DNA from: an uncultured Anaeromyxobacter sp. | GTDB taxonomy: Bacteria; Myxococcota; Myxococcia; Myxococcales; Anaeromyxobacteraceae | DNA: 48,777 bases | NCBI GenBank assembly: GCA_903855945.1 | Contig: CAIOAK010000194.1 | Span: 1-48,777 of the forward strand | Direction of reading: 5' to 3' | Shown: positions 1 to 8,679 of the stretch, one piece after another | Layout of the letters: every line of letters begins with the position of its first letter | How positions within the stretch are numbered: position 1 is the first letter of the stretch | Notes under the pieces: generated by a model | Database searches by the model: none | What the model was told of the DNA's origin: nothing | The model's input: the letters and a program-made list of their open reading frames with translations, nothing else | Position numbers and translations under genes: made by a program

Positions 1-1
1 C

Positions 2-148
2 TTGGAACTCATGCTGCCTCAACTCCGGCCGGACTTCGTACTTGCCGGTCCTTGTGGTGCTCTTCCGACGCTTAGACGCCTTGGTGTCGGTACCCCAATC
101 GAGCTTCCCGAGATCGCGGAATACCTCAAGGAAGTGGTTGAGCAGTAG
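2..148 (+). CDS. Possible 3' end of a gene entering from the left edge
   Basis: An open frame runs from base 2 to a TAG at 146-148 and encodes 48 residues ending IELPEIAEYLKEVVEQ. It could be the tail of a protein that starts outside the window, since its end looks like an ordinary amphipathic helix. I recognise no family. An ATG at 11 could also start it as a short ORF. From 149 to 355 I see no convincing gene or site. Confidence 0.25.
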   Translation: MELMLPQLRPDFVLAGPCGALPTLRRLGVGTPIELPEIAEYLKEVVEQ

Positions 149-355
149 CCGCTCGCACTGGTATGCGGACTTCTGAAATCCGGCCAACGGTGGACGGGCC
201 AAGACCGGCCGCCGCGCTTCGGGATGGCCGAAGGGATGGCAATGCCACCAGGACATCCAATGTCGAGGTGACTGATAGTCGAGGGCAGAAGTTTGGCAAC
301 AAGGAATGGGACCGGTTCGCGGTGCTCTTCGCTCACGAGACCAACCCCCTAAGGT

Positions 356-1482
356 ATCCCCTCATTCAGATGAGTCCAAAGATCTCGCGGGTGGCAGCGT
401 GCTGACGAAGGAGTTCATCGAAGCGCTGCATGAGGGGCCTGGCGCGCTCGTCCCGCATGTTGAGCAGGCAGTCGAAGTAGAAGAGCCCCTGGTCGAGCAG
501 AGAGTGCGTGCGGGTCTTCACGGTGTTCGCCTTCATCTTCCTGTCGAAGCCGAGCGCCTCCCCGGCTGCACCGAGCAGGGTCAGCAGCGAGGCCGCGATG
601 GCGCCGACGAGCAGGATGCGGTCGCGGCGCTCCGGCGACGAGATCCTCGTGTCGGTGAGCCCCATGCCGAAGCGAAGGTTCTTCAAGTCGCGGAAAGTCT
701 CCTCTATCGAGAAGCGACGACCGTACCCCTTCACGATGTCGGCCCCCGACTTGTCGCCGCGGCTCGTCGCGAGGTGCCACGGTTCGGCCATGCCCTTGGC
801 GTGCACGCACACGACCGCTGCCACCGTGCGCTGGATCTGGGTGACGCGGGCGTTCCTGATCGTCTTCGGCCTGCCGGTGTCGGGCACCCAGCCGAAGCCA
901 CGATCTGCGAGCAACGTGACCCTGGTCGTGGTCGGAACCACCTCGCGGAAGCGCTCGAGCAGCGCGTCCTCATGCTCGTTCCGCCAGTCCTTCAGCTCCG
1001 ACTTCATGACCGACTTCCACATGAGCGGCGTGGCCCGTCCGTGCTTGGTGACCAGGTACAGCGCGATCGTGGACTGGTTGTCCTGGTCGAAGTCCGTCCA
1101 GTCGAGTGCCACCACGATCTCGGGCCGCGCCCCAAGGACGAAAGGGACCCAGTTCGCGAAGAGCCCCCAGACGTCCACGCCTGTGTTCGAAAAGAGCCGG
1201 TCCACCTGCTGGATGGCGTGCTTCGCGTCCAGGTCCTTCGCGATCGCCAATGCCCGGCCAAGGGCACCCACGGCGAGCTGCGCGCCCTGGAGGGCACCCA
1301 CCGTGGCGTCGGCGAGGGAAGCCACGCGCTTCTCGTGAAGGTCGTGGTCGAAGATCGAGGAGACGAAGGCGTGCACGCGGCGGGGCCGGATCGATTGGGT
1401 TCGCATGAGCCCCGCACCATGATCCCAACCCCGCGAAACGTATACAACTTACCCAGTTCCATGACCGTGGGAATGAGGGGAT
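356..1482 (-). mobile_element. IS4-family insertion sequence, about 1.1 kb
   Basis: A 12-bp perfect inverted repeat, ATCCCCTCATTC, lies at 356-367 and again as its reverse complement at 1471-1482. It brackets one intact transposase gene. The left repeat overlaps the transposase stop codon. I could not find a clear target-site duplication outside the repeats, so the exact ends may lie a few bases further out. Insertion next to a toxin-antitoxin pair fits an accessory region. The ends are less certain than the gene. Confidence 0.6.
366..1406 (-). CDS. IS4-family DDE transposase
   Basis: The 346-residue product catalyses cut-and-paste transposition of the element that carries it. The DDE triad can be placed: the first Asp in VALDWTDFD (near residue 100), the second in LLADRGFG (near 165), and the Glu in YGRRFSIEETFRDLK (near 230). 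The last segment matches the Y-R-E-K signature of IS4 transposases. No frameshift or internal stop is visible, so the element may be active. The start is the ATG at 1404-1406; the length is normal for the smaller IS4 members. It reads away from the neighbouring toxin gene and shares no operon with it. Confidence 0.9.
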   Translation of the reverse strand: MRTQSIRPRRVHAFVSSIFDHDLHEKRVASLADATVGALQGAQLAVGALGRALAIAKDLDAKHAIQQVDRLFSNTGVDVWGLFANWVPFVLGARPEIVVALDWTDFDQDNQSTIALYLVTKHGRATPLMWKSVMKSELKDWRNEHEDALLERFREVVPTTTRVTLLADRGFGWVPDTGRPKTIRNARVTQIQRTVAAVVCVHAKGMAEPWHLATSRGDKSGADIVKGYGRRFSIEETFRDLKNLRFGMGLTDTRISSPERRDRILLVGAIAASLLTLLGAAGEALGFDRKMKANTVKTRTHSLLDQGLFYFDCLLNMRDERARPLMQRFDELLRQHAATREIFGLI

Positions 1483-1512
1483 CGGTCAGGGCGCGCGGTC
1501 CACCCCGGGGAC

Positions 1513-1917
1513 CTACGGAAAGCGACCGACGTTCCTGCGGATGAACTCCGCCAGTTCAGACTTGGTCGAGGTGCCACGAGCCACCCCCAGCACCTGCTCG
1601 GCAAGGTCCCCGGGGTCGGCGTCGAGCCAGAGGCCGTTCAACCCGAGGAAGGCGATGGCCGCCGCAAGGCCCGTGCGCCTGTTGCCGTCCGCGAATGGAT
1701 GGTTGCGAACCAGGTGGAAGAGGTAGGCGGCAGCCATCTCGGGGAGGCTTCCGTGCAGGTACTCCCGCTCGAATGTGGCCTGCGGGGTCGCGAGCGCCGA
1801 CTCGAGCCGCCCGAGATCGCGAAGGCCGCCCGACCCGCCGTATCGCTCGACCTGCTCGGCGTGGAGGGCCAGGACCTCATCGAGGGTCAGGAACTCCGGT
1901 TTCCTCCGGGAAGTCAC
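1513..1917 (-). CDS. doc: Fic/Doc-family toxin (death-on-curing)
   Basis: This is a 134-residue Fic-fold protein. Doc toxins phosphorylate elongation factor Tu and stop translation. The catalytic loop HPFADGNRRTG (near residues 75-85) matches the H-x-F-x-(D/N)-G-N-(K/R)-R family signature with every catalytic position present. It starts with GTG at 1917; the GTGA overlaps the antitoxin stop by 4 nt, so the two are translationally coupled. Doc usually pairs with Phd, but here the partner looks AbrB-like. Expression should depend on the upstream antitoxin promoter. No inactivating change is visible. Confidence 0.9.
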   Translation of the reverse strand: MTSRRKPEFLTLDEVLALHAEQVERYGGSGGLRDLGRLESALATPQATFEREYLHGSLPEMAAAYLFHLVRNHPFADGNRRTGLAAAIAFLGLNGLWLDADPGDLAEQVLGVARGTSTKSELAEFIRRNVGRFP

Positions 1918-2141
1918 TCGGCGAGTCGCTTGAAGGTGCCGGCGTACCGCTCGTGCGCCCGCTGCATCACCTTGCGCACGCGGTCGGATCGCTTCGCCGA
2001 GCGGACCGGGGACACGACGATCACGTCCCCGTCCGTGGACACTTCGAGCGGGGTGCTGGCGTCGATCCCCGTCGCGGCGAGAAGCTGGCGGTCGAGGATC
2101 AGGGCCAGGCTGTTCCCGGTGCGCGTGAGCTTCTTGGTCAT
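1914..2141 (-). CDS. AbrB/MazE-like antitoxin of the Doc toxin
   Basis: This 75-residue protein begins MTKKLTRTGNSLALILDRQ, the swapped-hairpin AbrB (SpoVT/MazE) DNA-binding fold, followed by a basic C-terminal tail that would contact the toxin. The ATG is at 2139-2141. A longer in-frame extension upstream is unlikely because it would run through the operator and promoter. The gene precedes and overlaps doc. There is no recognisable Shine-Dalgarno, and an extended -10 (TGCTATGAT) sits just upstream, so the mRNA may be leaderless. The protein probably represses its own promoter through the adjacent palindrome. Confidence 0.82.
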   Translation of the reverse strand: MTKKLTRTGNSLALILDRQLLAATGIDASTPLEVSTDGDVIVVSPVRSAKRSDRVRKVMQRAHERYAGTFKRLAE

Positions 2142-2142
2142 G

Positions 2143-2172
2143 GTACGAACATCATAGCACATCCGTTCGTAC
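2143..2172 (-). promoter_or_regulatory. Operator/promoter of the AbrB-Doc pair
   Basis: A perfect 8-bp inverted repeat, GTACGAAC (2143-2150) and GTTCGTAC (2165-2172), is separated by 14 nt. The minus-strand extended -10 TGCTATGAT (TATGAT at 2151-2156) lies between the arms. Binding of a symmetric repressor would cover the promoter, as expected for toxin-antitoxin autoregulation. The -10 is only about 9 nt from the ATG. Confidence 0.65.
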
Positions 2173-2186
2173 GGGGAGGTGGGGCA

Positions 2187-2265
2187 CCCTGCGTCAGACC
2201 GCCGGGGTATGAGACTCGCCCACCCGGAGCCCGACCTTGCACAAGCCAGCGCCATCGCCGAATCT
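2187..2265 (+). repeat. 79-bp structured repeat, copy A (5' end of the TPR gene)
   Basis: This copy aligns without gaps to 5606-5684 with 6 mismatches in 79. It contains the arms CCGGG (2202-2206) and CCCGG, a GGAG ribosome-binding site touching the second arm, and the TTG start of the gene at 2237. The first codons of that gene (HKPAPxPNL) are part of the repeat. In copy B the middle stem pair changes from G-C to C-G, so pairing is preserved. Confidence 0.85.
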
Positions 2266-3193
2266 GCAGACTCCCGAGCAGGCCATGGACCTGTCGATGG
2301 GGGAGCCGCTCGTGCTCGAGCTGAAGTGCAACCGCTGCGGTCTTGGCCTTTCCCGGAAGTTCGAATGGGCCTGCTTCACCCCGGTGAAACTTGCCGAGCA
2401 CGACGACTGGGATGGAGCGCTTCTCTCCCGCATCGTGGAATGCGACGGCTGCGGCGCCATCGACGACTACGCGCTTGCGCCGAGCGCCCTCCGCCAGCTG
2501 ACCGCGGGCATCGTGCGGCGGGCCGATGGAGCGCCCGTCCACAGCCGGGTCTTCCCCGGAGTCTCGCTGCTCTGGGACGGCTCGGTTGGCCGCCGGCCCG
2601 CCCAGACGCTCGAGCGATTGCGCCGCCTCGCCGCCGAGCACCCGGGAAAGGCAGAGGCCTTTCGGCGTCTCGGAAACGCGTGCGAGCGCCTCGGCCTGAT
2701 GGAGGAGGCGGTCCCTTCGTGGAAGAAGGCGCTCGACCTCGACCCGGCAGACATCGAGGCCGCCTACTCGCTCGGTTCCCACTTCCTGTGGGGGTCCGGA
2801 GCCAACCTGGCGACGGGGGTTGCCTACGTGCGACGAGGCGTCCGCGCGATCTCCATGGCGTCGGTCCTGAAGAGGGACGTGCGCGAATGGGGCGAGCAGG
2901 TCATGCGCCTCGTGCACCACCTGGTCACGAACCACGATTTTCCTCTCGCACTCCACGCGGCCTGGTTCGAAAGCGGGAAGGGCGACGACGTGGTCGCCCA
3001 TCTCAGTTCGGTGGACCTCCACAAGGTGCGGGATTTCGATCTCCTGACCGCCTTCGCCCTCCTGCCCGAGGTGACAGGCCTCGACATCACCGACGAGCTT
3101 CCCGAGGAGGAGCCCACCATCCTCCAAGCCTTGCTGTCGCGCAGGCCGGCCGGCGCCGCCCGGCTGGGGTTGCATCACGGCTTCAGCTTGTAG
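2237..3193 (+). CDS. Zinc-ribbon and TPR-like protein of unknown function
   Basis: The product has 318 residues. Two CxxC pairs (C31/C34 and C69/C72) near the N-terminus suggest a small zinc ribbon. Residues of about 125-165 (AFRRLGNACERLG, EEAVPSWKKALDLDP) look like tetratricopeptide repeats that mediate protein contacts. The C-terminal half is helical and unrecognised. Translation probably starts at TTG 2237, because GGAG lies 7 nt upstream and the equivalent TTG in the second repeat copy is used in the same way. Its last 19 nt overlap the end of the convergent SEC-C gene. I cannot assign a reaction; a scaffold or regulatory role is a guess. Confidence 0.7.
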   Translation: MHKPAPSPNLQTPEQAMDLSMGEPLVLELKCNRCGLGLSRKFEWACFTPVKLAEHDDWDGALLSRIVECDGCGAIDDYALAPSALRQLTAGIVRRADGAPVHSRVFPGVSLLWDGSVGRRPAQTLERLRRLAAEHPGKAEAFRRLGNACERLGLMEEAVPSWKKALDLDPADIEAAYSLGSHFLWGSGANLATGVAYVRRGVRAISMASVLKRDVREWGEQVMRLVHHLVTNHDFPLALHAAWFESGKGDDVVAHLSSVDLHKVRDFDLLTAFALLPEVTGLDITDELPEEEPTILQALLSRRPAGAARLGLHHGFSL

Positions 3194-5550
3194 GTGCGCT
3201 CGATGATGGCGGCGAGATCGGGCCCCTTCCAGTGGGGCGCTATCCAGCGAAGGCTCCTGTCCACCCAGTTCGGCGCAGCCCTCCGCCAGTGGCCGCGGAC
3301 CATGAAGCGCCGGAGGACCTCGCGGCCGTCGGGGATCCGCTCGAGCGCCTGCATCCGGCGCAGGTGGCTTATCTCGATGGTGCCGGGGAGGAAGTAGACG
3401 CTCTCCGAGCTGACCTTCCGCGGGGGGGTGCTCGCCCTGGAAGAGGTCGCGGGCGCGGCTCGCACCGCCGCCTCCACGCCGGCGCTGGTCGCGTACAGGA
3501 TCGCGTTCAACACGATGCGGGCGAGGCCTCGCAGCGGGTCCGTGTCGGGAGGCAGGGGCTCGATGGCAGGGCGCGGTGCGACCCGGTCGAGCCAGTCCTG
3601 CACGGCCACGTCGTCGGACAGCGGGATGTCGTGGCGCAGCAGGCCGGGAAGGTCGGCGCCGAGCGCATCGGGGGCGAACGACACTTCCAGCGTCCGGGCC
3701 TCGCCGTCCTGGGTCTCGGCGACGTACACCGTGAGGACCCGGAGGAGCTGCCCGCGCAGCGGCGAGCCGGCATCCCTCGCGACGAGCCGCTCGGCCAGCG
3801 ACAGGACGTGACGATCGGTGAAAACGAGCGCGAAGGACGGGAAGGGGACGCGAAGCTCGCGCCCGACCACGTCGAGCTCGGTGTGGTGGAGCATGAAGGA
3901 GAGCGCCTCGTCCACCCAGAACGCCTTGCGACGGTGAAGCTCGAAGTCGGTCACGAGGCGCAGCCACTCGAGGACGACGGCGGCGGGCGCGGACTCCTCG
4001 CGAAGGAGCCTCTGCACGTCCAGGCTGGAGCGCAGGTTCCCTTCGCTGCCAGGCTCCCGCCGGCGCTGCTCGGCCAGCGCGTGGCACAGGGGGCCGCTGC
4101 CCGGCACGAGCTCCGCCACCCGCTCGTGGGCGAGCGGGGGAGGGTGAGCCGGGGCGGCGCGATCCTCCAGCCCGAGCTCGCTCCACATCCATGACGGGTC
4201 GAAGGCCGGGATGTCGGAGCGAAGCGACTCCTGGTACATGCGCTCGAGCTGGTGCAGGATGTCCACCAGGGCGCCGCGCCGCGCGGGGTCGCTCGCCGCC
4301 TCGCGAGGGGTCCGGCCGTCGAGGAGCGGGACGGGCTCGTCGAGCCAGGCCCGGTAATGACGGGCGTAGTGGTTCTGCGACAGCTGCTCGGCGACGTCCC
4401 GAGGGATCTCGGTCGCTCCGGGGCGTGCGGGACCGGGCGTGCCCCTCCTCTCCGCCCGGATCCCCTCCCGGATCCGCATCGTCAAGTCCTCGTGGGTGGT
4501 GGAGCGGTGGCGAGTCCCTCCTGCGCCGAGCCCCTCCACGAGCAGGCGCCCGCGCTCTCCGCGCGCCGCCGAGTTGCTCTCGATGAGGAGGCCGTTCCCG
4601 TCGAGCACGAGGCGGCCGAGGGAGACCGAGGCGCCGCGGGCATTGTCGCCTGACCAGGACCACTCGGTCGCGCCCGTGCCGTCGCGCGTCAGCCCGGCAC
4701 AGTCGTCGAGCGCGGCGGAGAGGGCGGGCGCATCGCCGACCTCGAAGTGGACGCGGGTCATGAGGAGCGGCTCGTCGTCGGTGTTGCGTATCTCCGGCAC
4801 GACGGGGTCGAGGACGGCGTTGGCCCACGCGCCGTGGAAGAAGGGCGCCATCTCCTTGTAGAAGGAGAAGACGTCGGCGCGCGGCCTCTCCTCGAAATGG
4901 CCGGCGCGGTGGGCGGCCAGTTGCCGGGTCACGCTCTCGTTCAGGAGGGGCGGAAACTGCAGAAACCCGGCCTCGATCTCCGGCTGCCCGGAGGCGCCCC
5001 GAGGTGCCACCCGCGCGGCCACGAGGTCGAACCGGGAGATGAACCGGGAGCCGGACTGCTCGTGGACCGTCACCCGATCGCCCTCCATCACGTCACGCAG
5101 CGTGATGGAGACGCCCGGCACGGCATCGACCACCTCGTAGAGGCGCATGGTGGTGCCGCGCATCATCTCGAGGAAGGCCCTCCCGCCGGCGGGTATCTCG
5201 CAATCCTCGAGGAAGCAGTCCACCGGGGAGAGGCCGTCCTTGACCGGGTGGTCGAAGGCGAACCAGAAGTCGAAGGCCTGGTCGCTCGCGATCTTCAAGC
5301 CGCCGTCGAGGTCGTCGAGCTCGTCGAGTTCCTCGGCCCGGTCGGCGAGTTCTCCCCAGAACACCCGGTGGGCGGCGAGGAGATCGTCGCGGAATTCGCC
5401 ACCCACGAACCGGGTGAGGGCGGCGATCGCGATGGACCGATCGGTCCGGGAGAAGCTCGGAACAAGCTTGTCCTGACAGCACTTCTTCCACTTGCGACCG
5501 CTTCCGCAGGGGCAGGGGTCGTTTCGGCCAGGGCCGGTCACGGGGGTCAC
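3175..5550 (-). CDS. Large SEC-C motif protein of unknown function
   Basis: The product is 791 residues from a GTG start at 5550. Residues 8-25 (GRNDPCPCGSGRKWKKCC) form a textbook SEC-C zinc motif with Cys 13, 15, 24 and 25; in SecA this motif binds SecB and zinc. Here it is N-terminal, which is common in stand-alone SEC-C proteins. The rest is acidic to neutral, without transmembrane segments or a catalytic motif I know. A second GTG three codons in is an alternative start. It is convergent with, and overlaps by 19 bp, the zinc-ribbon/TPR gene, and both sit between the two 79-bp repeats. Confidence 0.75.
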   Translation of the reverse strand: MTPVTGPGRNDPCPCGSGRKWKKCCQDKLVPSFSRTDRSIAIAALTRFVGGEFRDDLLAAHRVFWGELADRAEELDELDDLDGGLKIASDQAFDFWFAFDHPVKDGLSPVDCFLEDCEIPAGGRAFLEMMRGTTMRLYEVVDAVPGVSITLRDVMEGDRVTVHEQSGSRFISRFDLVAARVAPRGASGQPEIEAGFLQFPPLLNESVTRQLAAHRAGHFEERPRADVFSFYKEMAPFFHGAWANAVLDPVVPEIRNTDDEPLLMTRVHFEVGDAPALSAALDDCAGLTRDGTGATEWSWSGDNARGASVSLGRLVLDGNGLLIESNSAARGERGRLLVEGLGAGGTRHRSTTHEDLTMRIREGIRAERRGTPGPARPGATEIPRDVAEQLSQNHYARHYRAWLDEPVPLLDGRTPREAASDPARRGALVDILHQLERMYQESLRSDIPAFDPSWMWSELGLEDRAAPAHPPPLAHERVAELVPGSGPLCHALAEQRRREPGSEGNLRSSLDVQRLLREESAPAAVVLEWLRLVTDFELHRRKAFWVDEALSFMLHHTELDVVGRELRVPFPSFALVFTDRHVLSLAERLVARDAGSPLRGQLLRVLTVYVAETQDGEARTLEVSFAPDALGADLPGLLRHDIPLSDDVAVQDWLDRVAPRPAIEPLPPDTDPLRGLARIVLNAILYATSAGVEAAVRAAPATSSRASTPPRKVSSESVYFLPGTIEISHLRRMQALERIPDGREVLRRFMVRGHWRRAAPNWVDRSLRWIAPHWKGPDLAAIIERTYKLKP

Positions 5551-5605
5551 CGTAGCCGCAACCGCCAGGCGACGCCAGAATGCGTCGGAACGCCAAGGCC
5601 CCCCC

Positions 5606-5684
5606 CCCTGCGTCAGACCACCCGGGTAAGAGACTCGCCCACCGGGAGCCCGACCTTGCACAAGCCCGCGCCATTGCCGAATCT
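5606..5684 (+). repeat. 79-bp structured repeat, copy B (5' end of the SNF2 gene)
   Basis: This is the second copy of the element at 2187-2265, 92% identical and in the same orientation. Its stem arms are CCCGG and CCGGG. The GGGAG ribosome-binding site overlaps the distal arm, and TTG at 5656 starts the helicase gene. The copies are about 3.4 kb apart and flank the TPR and SEC-C genes. Confidence 0.85.
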
Positions 5685-8679
5685 TCTCGAACGGCTGACT
5701 CCCACGGCCCTCCACCGGGCCTTCCCGGAGGAGGCCCTCGCCGCGGGGCGAGAGGCGGTGGAGCGGGGGCGGGTCGCGCGCCCCGCCATCCATGCGGCGC
5801 GTGCGGAGGCGGTCGTGGTCGGAGCCGGCCGGCGGATGCACCGCGCCCGGCTCTCGCTCGTGGACGACGAGGTCAGGCCCTCCTGCACCTGCGGGCAGAA
5901 GCCGTGCGAGCACGCCGCCGCGCTCGGGTTGCTCGTGCTCGGAGAGGCGCGGGCCGCGGAGGCCGACGAGGAGGACGAGGAAGACGAAGCCGCGCCGCCG
6001 CGGGAGGTCGAGCGCCGCCGCCGCGAGTCGAGGGGCGCCTCCGAGCTCTTCGAGATCCGTCGCCGGCTGGGCGGGCAGGGAATTCGCGGGGAGTACGAGG
6101 TGGCGTCCCCGTCCTCGCGCGCCTATCTCGTCACTCTGCGTGAATTCGCCCTGCCTCACAACGGGTGTACCTGCCCCGACTTCGCGACGAACCTCATCGG
6201 GACCTGCAAGCACGTCGAGGCCGTCCTTCACCACCTGCGAACCGACGCGCCGCGCCGGTGGAAGCGGGCCCTCGGGGAGCCGGCGCCGGCCAGCTACCTG
6301 CACCTCGTCTTCGAGCCCGAGGAGTCGGTGGGGATCCGGGTGGCGGAGGGCGCGCGCCCCGCCGTGCGTCGGCTGGCGGCGAGGTTCTTCGACGCGGGCG
6401 GCCGGCTGCGCGGTCCGCTCGAGGAGGCGTGGCCGGAGCTCTCCCGGTCGGCGGTGGAGGCGGGCGTCGAGGTCCCCGGCGAGGTGGTGAGGCTGGGCGA
6501 GCGCGCCATCGACGCGGCGCGCAGCGAGATTCGACGGCGCACCGTGGAGGCCGAGGTCCGCGGCGCCGGCGCCGAGCAGCCCGGTCTCCGCCGCAAGCTC
6601 TACCCGTACCAGGTGGAGGGGGTCGCGTTCCTCGCCTCGCGCGGGCGCGCGCTCCTCGCCGACGAGATGGGTCTCGGGAAGACGGCGCAGGCCATCGCCG
6701 CCATGGTCCAGCTCCGGCGACGCGGCGAGGTGCGCAGGACCCTCATCGTCTGTCCGGCGTCGCTCAAGCACCAGTGGCTGCGCGAGATCCGCGAATTCAC
6801 CGGGATCGGGGAGGAGGACGTCCTGGTCGTGGGCGGGCCGCGGGAGGTCCGGAAGGCGGCCTACGCCGAGGCGCCCCCGGTGCTCGTCACGAGCTACGAG
6901 CTCGCGCGCGCCGACGAGCGGGAGCTCGAGGACCTCGCGCCCGACCTGCTCATCCTCGACGAGGCGCAGCGGGTGAAGAACTGGCGGACCCGGACCGCCG
7001 CGGTCGTGAAGGGGCTGCGGACCCGTTTCGCCTTCGTGCTGACGGGGACTCCGGTCGAGAATCGCCTCGACGACCTGTACAGCCTCATGCAGGTCGCGGA
7101 TCCGCACCTCTTCGGGCCGCTCTGGAAGTTCAACGACGAGTTCACGACGCTCGACGGAAACGGGCGACCCACCGGCTACCGGAACCTGGACCTCCTGCGC
7201 GAGCGGATCGCGCCGGTGATGATGCGTCGCCGCAAGGAGGAGGTCTTGAAGGACCTCCCGGAGCGGATCGTGTCGCGCCTCACCGTGCCGATGACCGCGG
7301 AGCAGGCGTCCATTCACGATGAGTCCGAGGAGGCGGCCGCGCGGCTGCTCGCCGTCCTCCGGCGGCGTCCGCTCACTCCGGTGGAGGAGCAGCGGCTCAT
7401 GCGCGCCTTCCAGCGGATGCGCATGGCCTGCGACGCGGCCGGGCTCGTGGACAAGAAGACGAAGGGGGCGCCCAAGCTCGAGGAGCTCGAGCGGCTCCTC
7501 GAGGAGATCTGCCTGGGGGACGGCCGCAAGGTGGTCGTCTTCACCGAGTGGGAGCGGATGCAGGCCATGGCCGCCGAGGTCTGCGAGAAGCTCGGCATCG
7601 GGTACGTCCGGCTTCACGGCGGGGTGCCGGCGGCCTCGCGTGGCCGGCTCATCGACCGGTTCCGGGAGGACCCGAAGTGCCAGGTGTTCCTCTCCACCGA
7701 CGCCGGCGGGGTGGGGTTGAACCTCCAGGTGGCGAGCCACGTCGTGAACCTCGACCTTCCGTGGAATCCGGCGGTTCTGTCGCAGCGGATCGCGCGGGTC
7801 CACCGGCTCGGGCAGCGGGAGGCCGTGAACGTGGTCCTGCTCGTCTCGGAGGGGAGCTTCGAGCAGCGAATGGAGGGCACCCTCGACGGCAAGCGGGCCC
7901 TCTTCGCCGCGGCGACCGGGGACGACACCGAGACGGTGGAGCTCGAGCGGTCGTCGATGGCGCGGCGGATCGCGACGATGCTCTCCGGGGAGTTCGCGGC
8001 CACGACCGGGAAGCCGGTTCCGGCGGAGGGCGTCGCGGTGGAGGAGGGTGTGAGGCCTCCTCGAGACCTGCTGCGGGAACTCAAGGAGCGGGCCGGGGCG
8101 AACCTCGTCGAGGTGGTCCGGCTCGCCGACGGGCGGCTGGTGGGAGTGGTCCGGGGCGAGGCTCCGGAGGGTTCGGAGGACGGCTCGATCCTCATGCCCG
8201 CCGCGGCGGTCGCGGCCATGGGGCGGCTGGGGAGCGCGTCGCCGCTCGCAGGTGCGGAGGTTCTCTTCCGGTCGCAGATGGGGGAGGGGGAGGCGGCAGA
8301 TCCGTGGCGGGCGGCGAGGCGGGGACTCGTGGCGCTGGCGGAGCGGAAGCGGGCCGGCGCCGTCGCGCTCCTCGCGGCGGGCCAGCCGGGCGAGGCGCTG
8401 CCGCTCTTCGGTGAGGCGATGGCCTTGGCGTGCCGTTCGCTGGACCCGCGCGGTGACCCGGGGGCGGACCCCGCGGCGCTCCTCGCCGCGATCCACGGCC
8501 ACCTCCTGCCCGAGGGAATCCTGAGCGCGGGGGAGGGCGCTGCGCTGGCGGGTGCCGGGGAGGCGGCGAGGGCGTTCGGTTCGTCCACACTGGTGCCGCC
8601 GGAAAGGCTGGTGGCGGCGATCGCGGATGGCGCGGCGTCGCTGCTGGCGCGGGCGAGGGGGGCGGCGGGGGTGGCGTGA
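5656..8679 (+). CDS. SWIM zinc-finger SNF2-family helicase
   Basis: The 1007-residue protein is a Swi2/Snf2 DNA translocase that would remodel protein-DNA complexes using ATP. Two SWIM-type zinc sites lie at the N-terminus (C77/C79/C84/H86 and C171/C173/C184/H186), separated by an acidic linker. The helicase core follows: Walker A DEMGLGKT (about 336), DEAQ box (about 435), TGTPVENRLDDLYSLM, FTEWERM, and motif VI SQRIARVHRLGQ (about 709). A 200-residue C-terminal extension is unassigned. The TTG start at 5656 lies inside the repeat and has GGGAG upstream; an open frame extending further back is a shadow of the opposite SEC-C gene. The next ORF overlaps by GTGA. Confidence 0.93.
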   Translation: MHKPAPLPNLLERLTPTALHRAFPEEALAAGREAVERGRVARPAIHAARAEAVVVGAGRRMHRARLSLVDDEVRPSCTCGQKPCEHAAALGLLVLGEARAAEADEEDEEDEAAPPREVERRRRESRGASELFEIRRRLGGQGIRGEYEVASPSSRAYLVTLREFALPHNGCTCPDFATNLIGTCKHVEAVLHHLRTDAPRRWKRALGEPAPASYLHLVFEPEESVGIRVAEGARPAVRRLAARFFDAGGRLRGPLEEAWPELSRSAVEAGVEVPGEVVRLGERAIDAARSEIRRRTVEAEVRGAGAEQPGLRRKLYPYQVEGVAFLASRGRALLADEMGLGKTAQAIAAMVQLRRRGEVRRTLIVCPASLKHQWLREIREFTGIGEEDVLVVGGPREVRKAAYAEAPPVLVTSYELARADERELEDLAPDLLILDEAQRVKNWRTRTAAVVKGLRTRFAFVLTGTPVENRLDDLYSLMQVADPHLFGPLWKFNDEFTTLDGNGRPTGYRNLDLLRERIAPVMMRRRKEEVLKDLPERIVSRLTVPMTAEQASIHDESEEAAARLLAVLRRRPLTPVEEQRLMRAFQRMRMACDAAGLVDKKTKGAPKLEELERLLEEICLGDGRKVVVFTEWERMQAMAAEVCEKLGIGYVRLHGGVPAASRGRLIDRFREDPKCQVFLSTDAGGVGLNLQVASHVVNLDLPWNPAVLSQRIARVHRLGQREAVNVVLLVSEGSFEQRMEGTLDGKRALFAAATGDDTETVELERSSMARRIATMLSGEFAATTGKPVPAEGVAVEEGVRPPRDLLRELKERAGANLVEVVRLADGRLVGVVRGEAPEGSEDGSILMPAAAVAAMGRLGSASPLAGAEVLFRSQMGEGEAADPWRAARRGLVALAERKRAGAVALLAAGQPGEALPLFGEAMALACRSLDPRGDPGADPAALLAAIHGHLLPEGILSAGEGAALAGAGEAARAFGSSTLVPPERLVAAIADGAASLLARARGAAGVA

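Noticed and set aside
19-336. Minus-strand ORF of 105 residues at the left edge
   Set aside because: Composition is Ser/Arg/Pro-rich without motif; it looks like a shadow frame.
306-1544. Long plus-strand ORF over the transposase
   Set aside because: It mirrors the transposase in the opposite direction, with His/Arg/Pro-rich composition; high-GC shadow.
2138-4828. Long minus frame covering TPR and SEC-C genes
   Set aside because: Arg/Pro-rich without domains; the SEC-C frame has clear motifs instead.
2187-5684. 79-bp repeats as integron attC sites or CRISPR
   Set aside because: No core-site consensus, no array of spacers, only two copies 3.4 kb apart.
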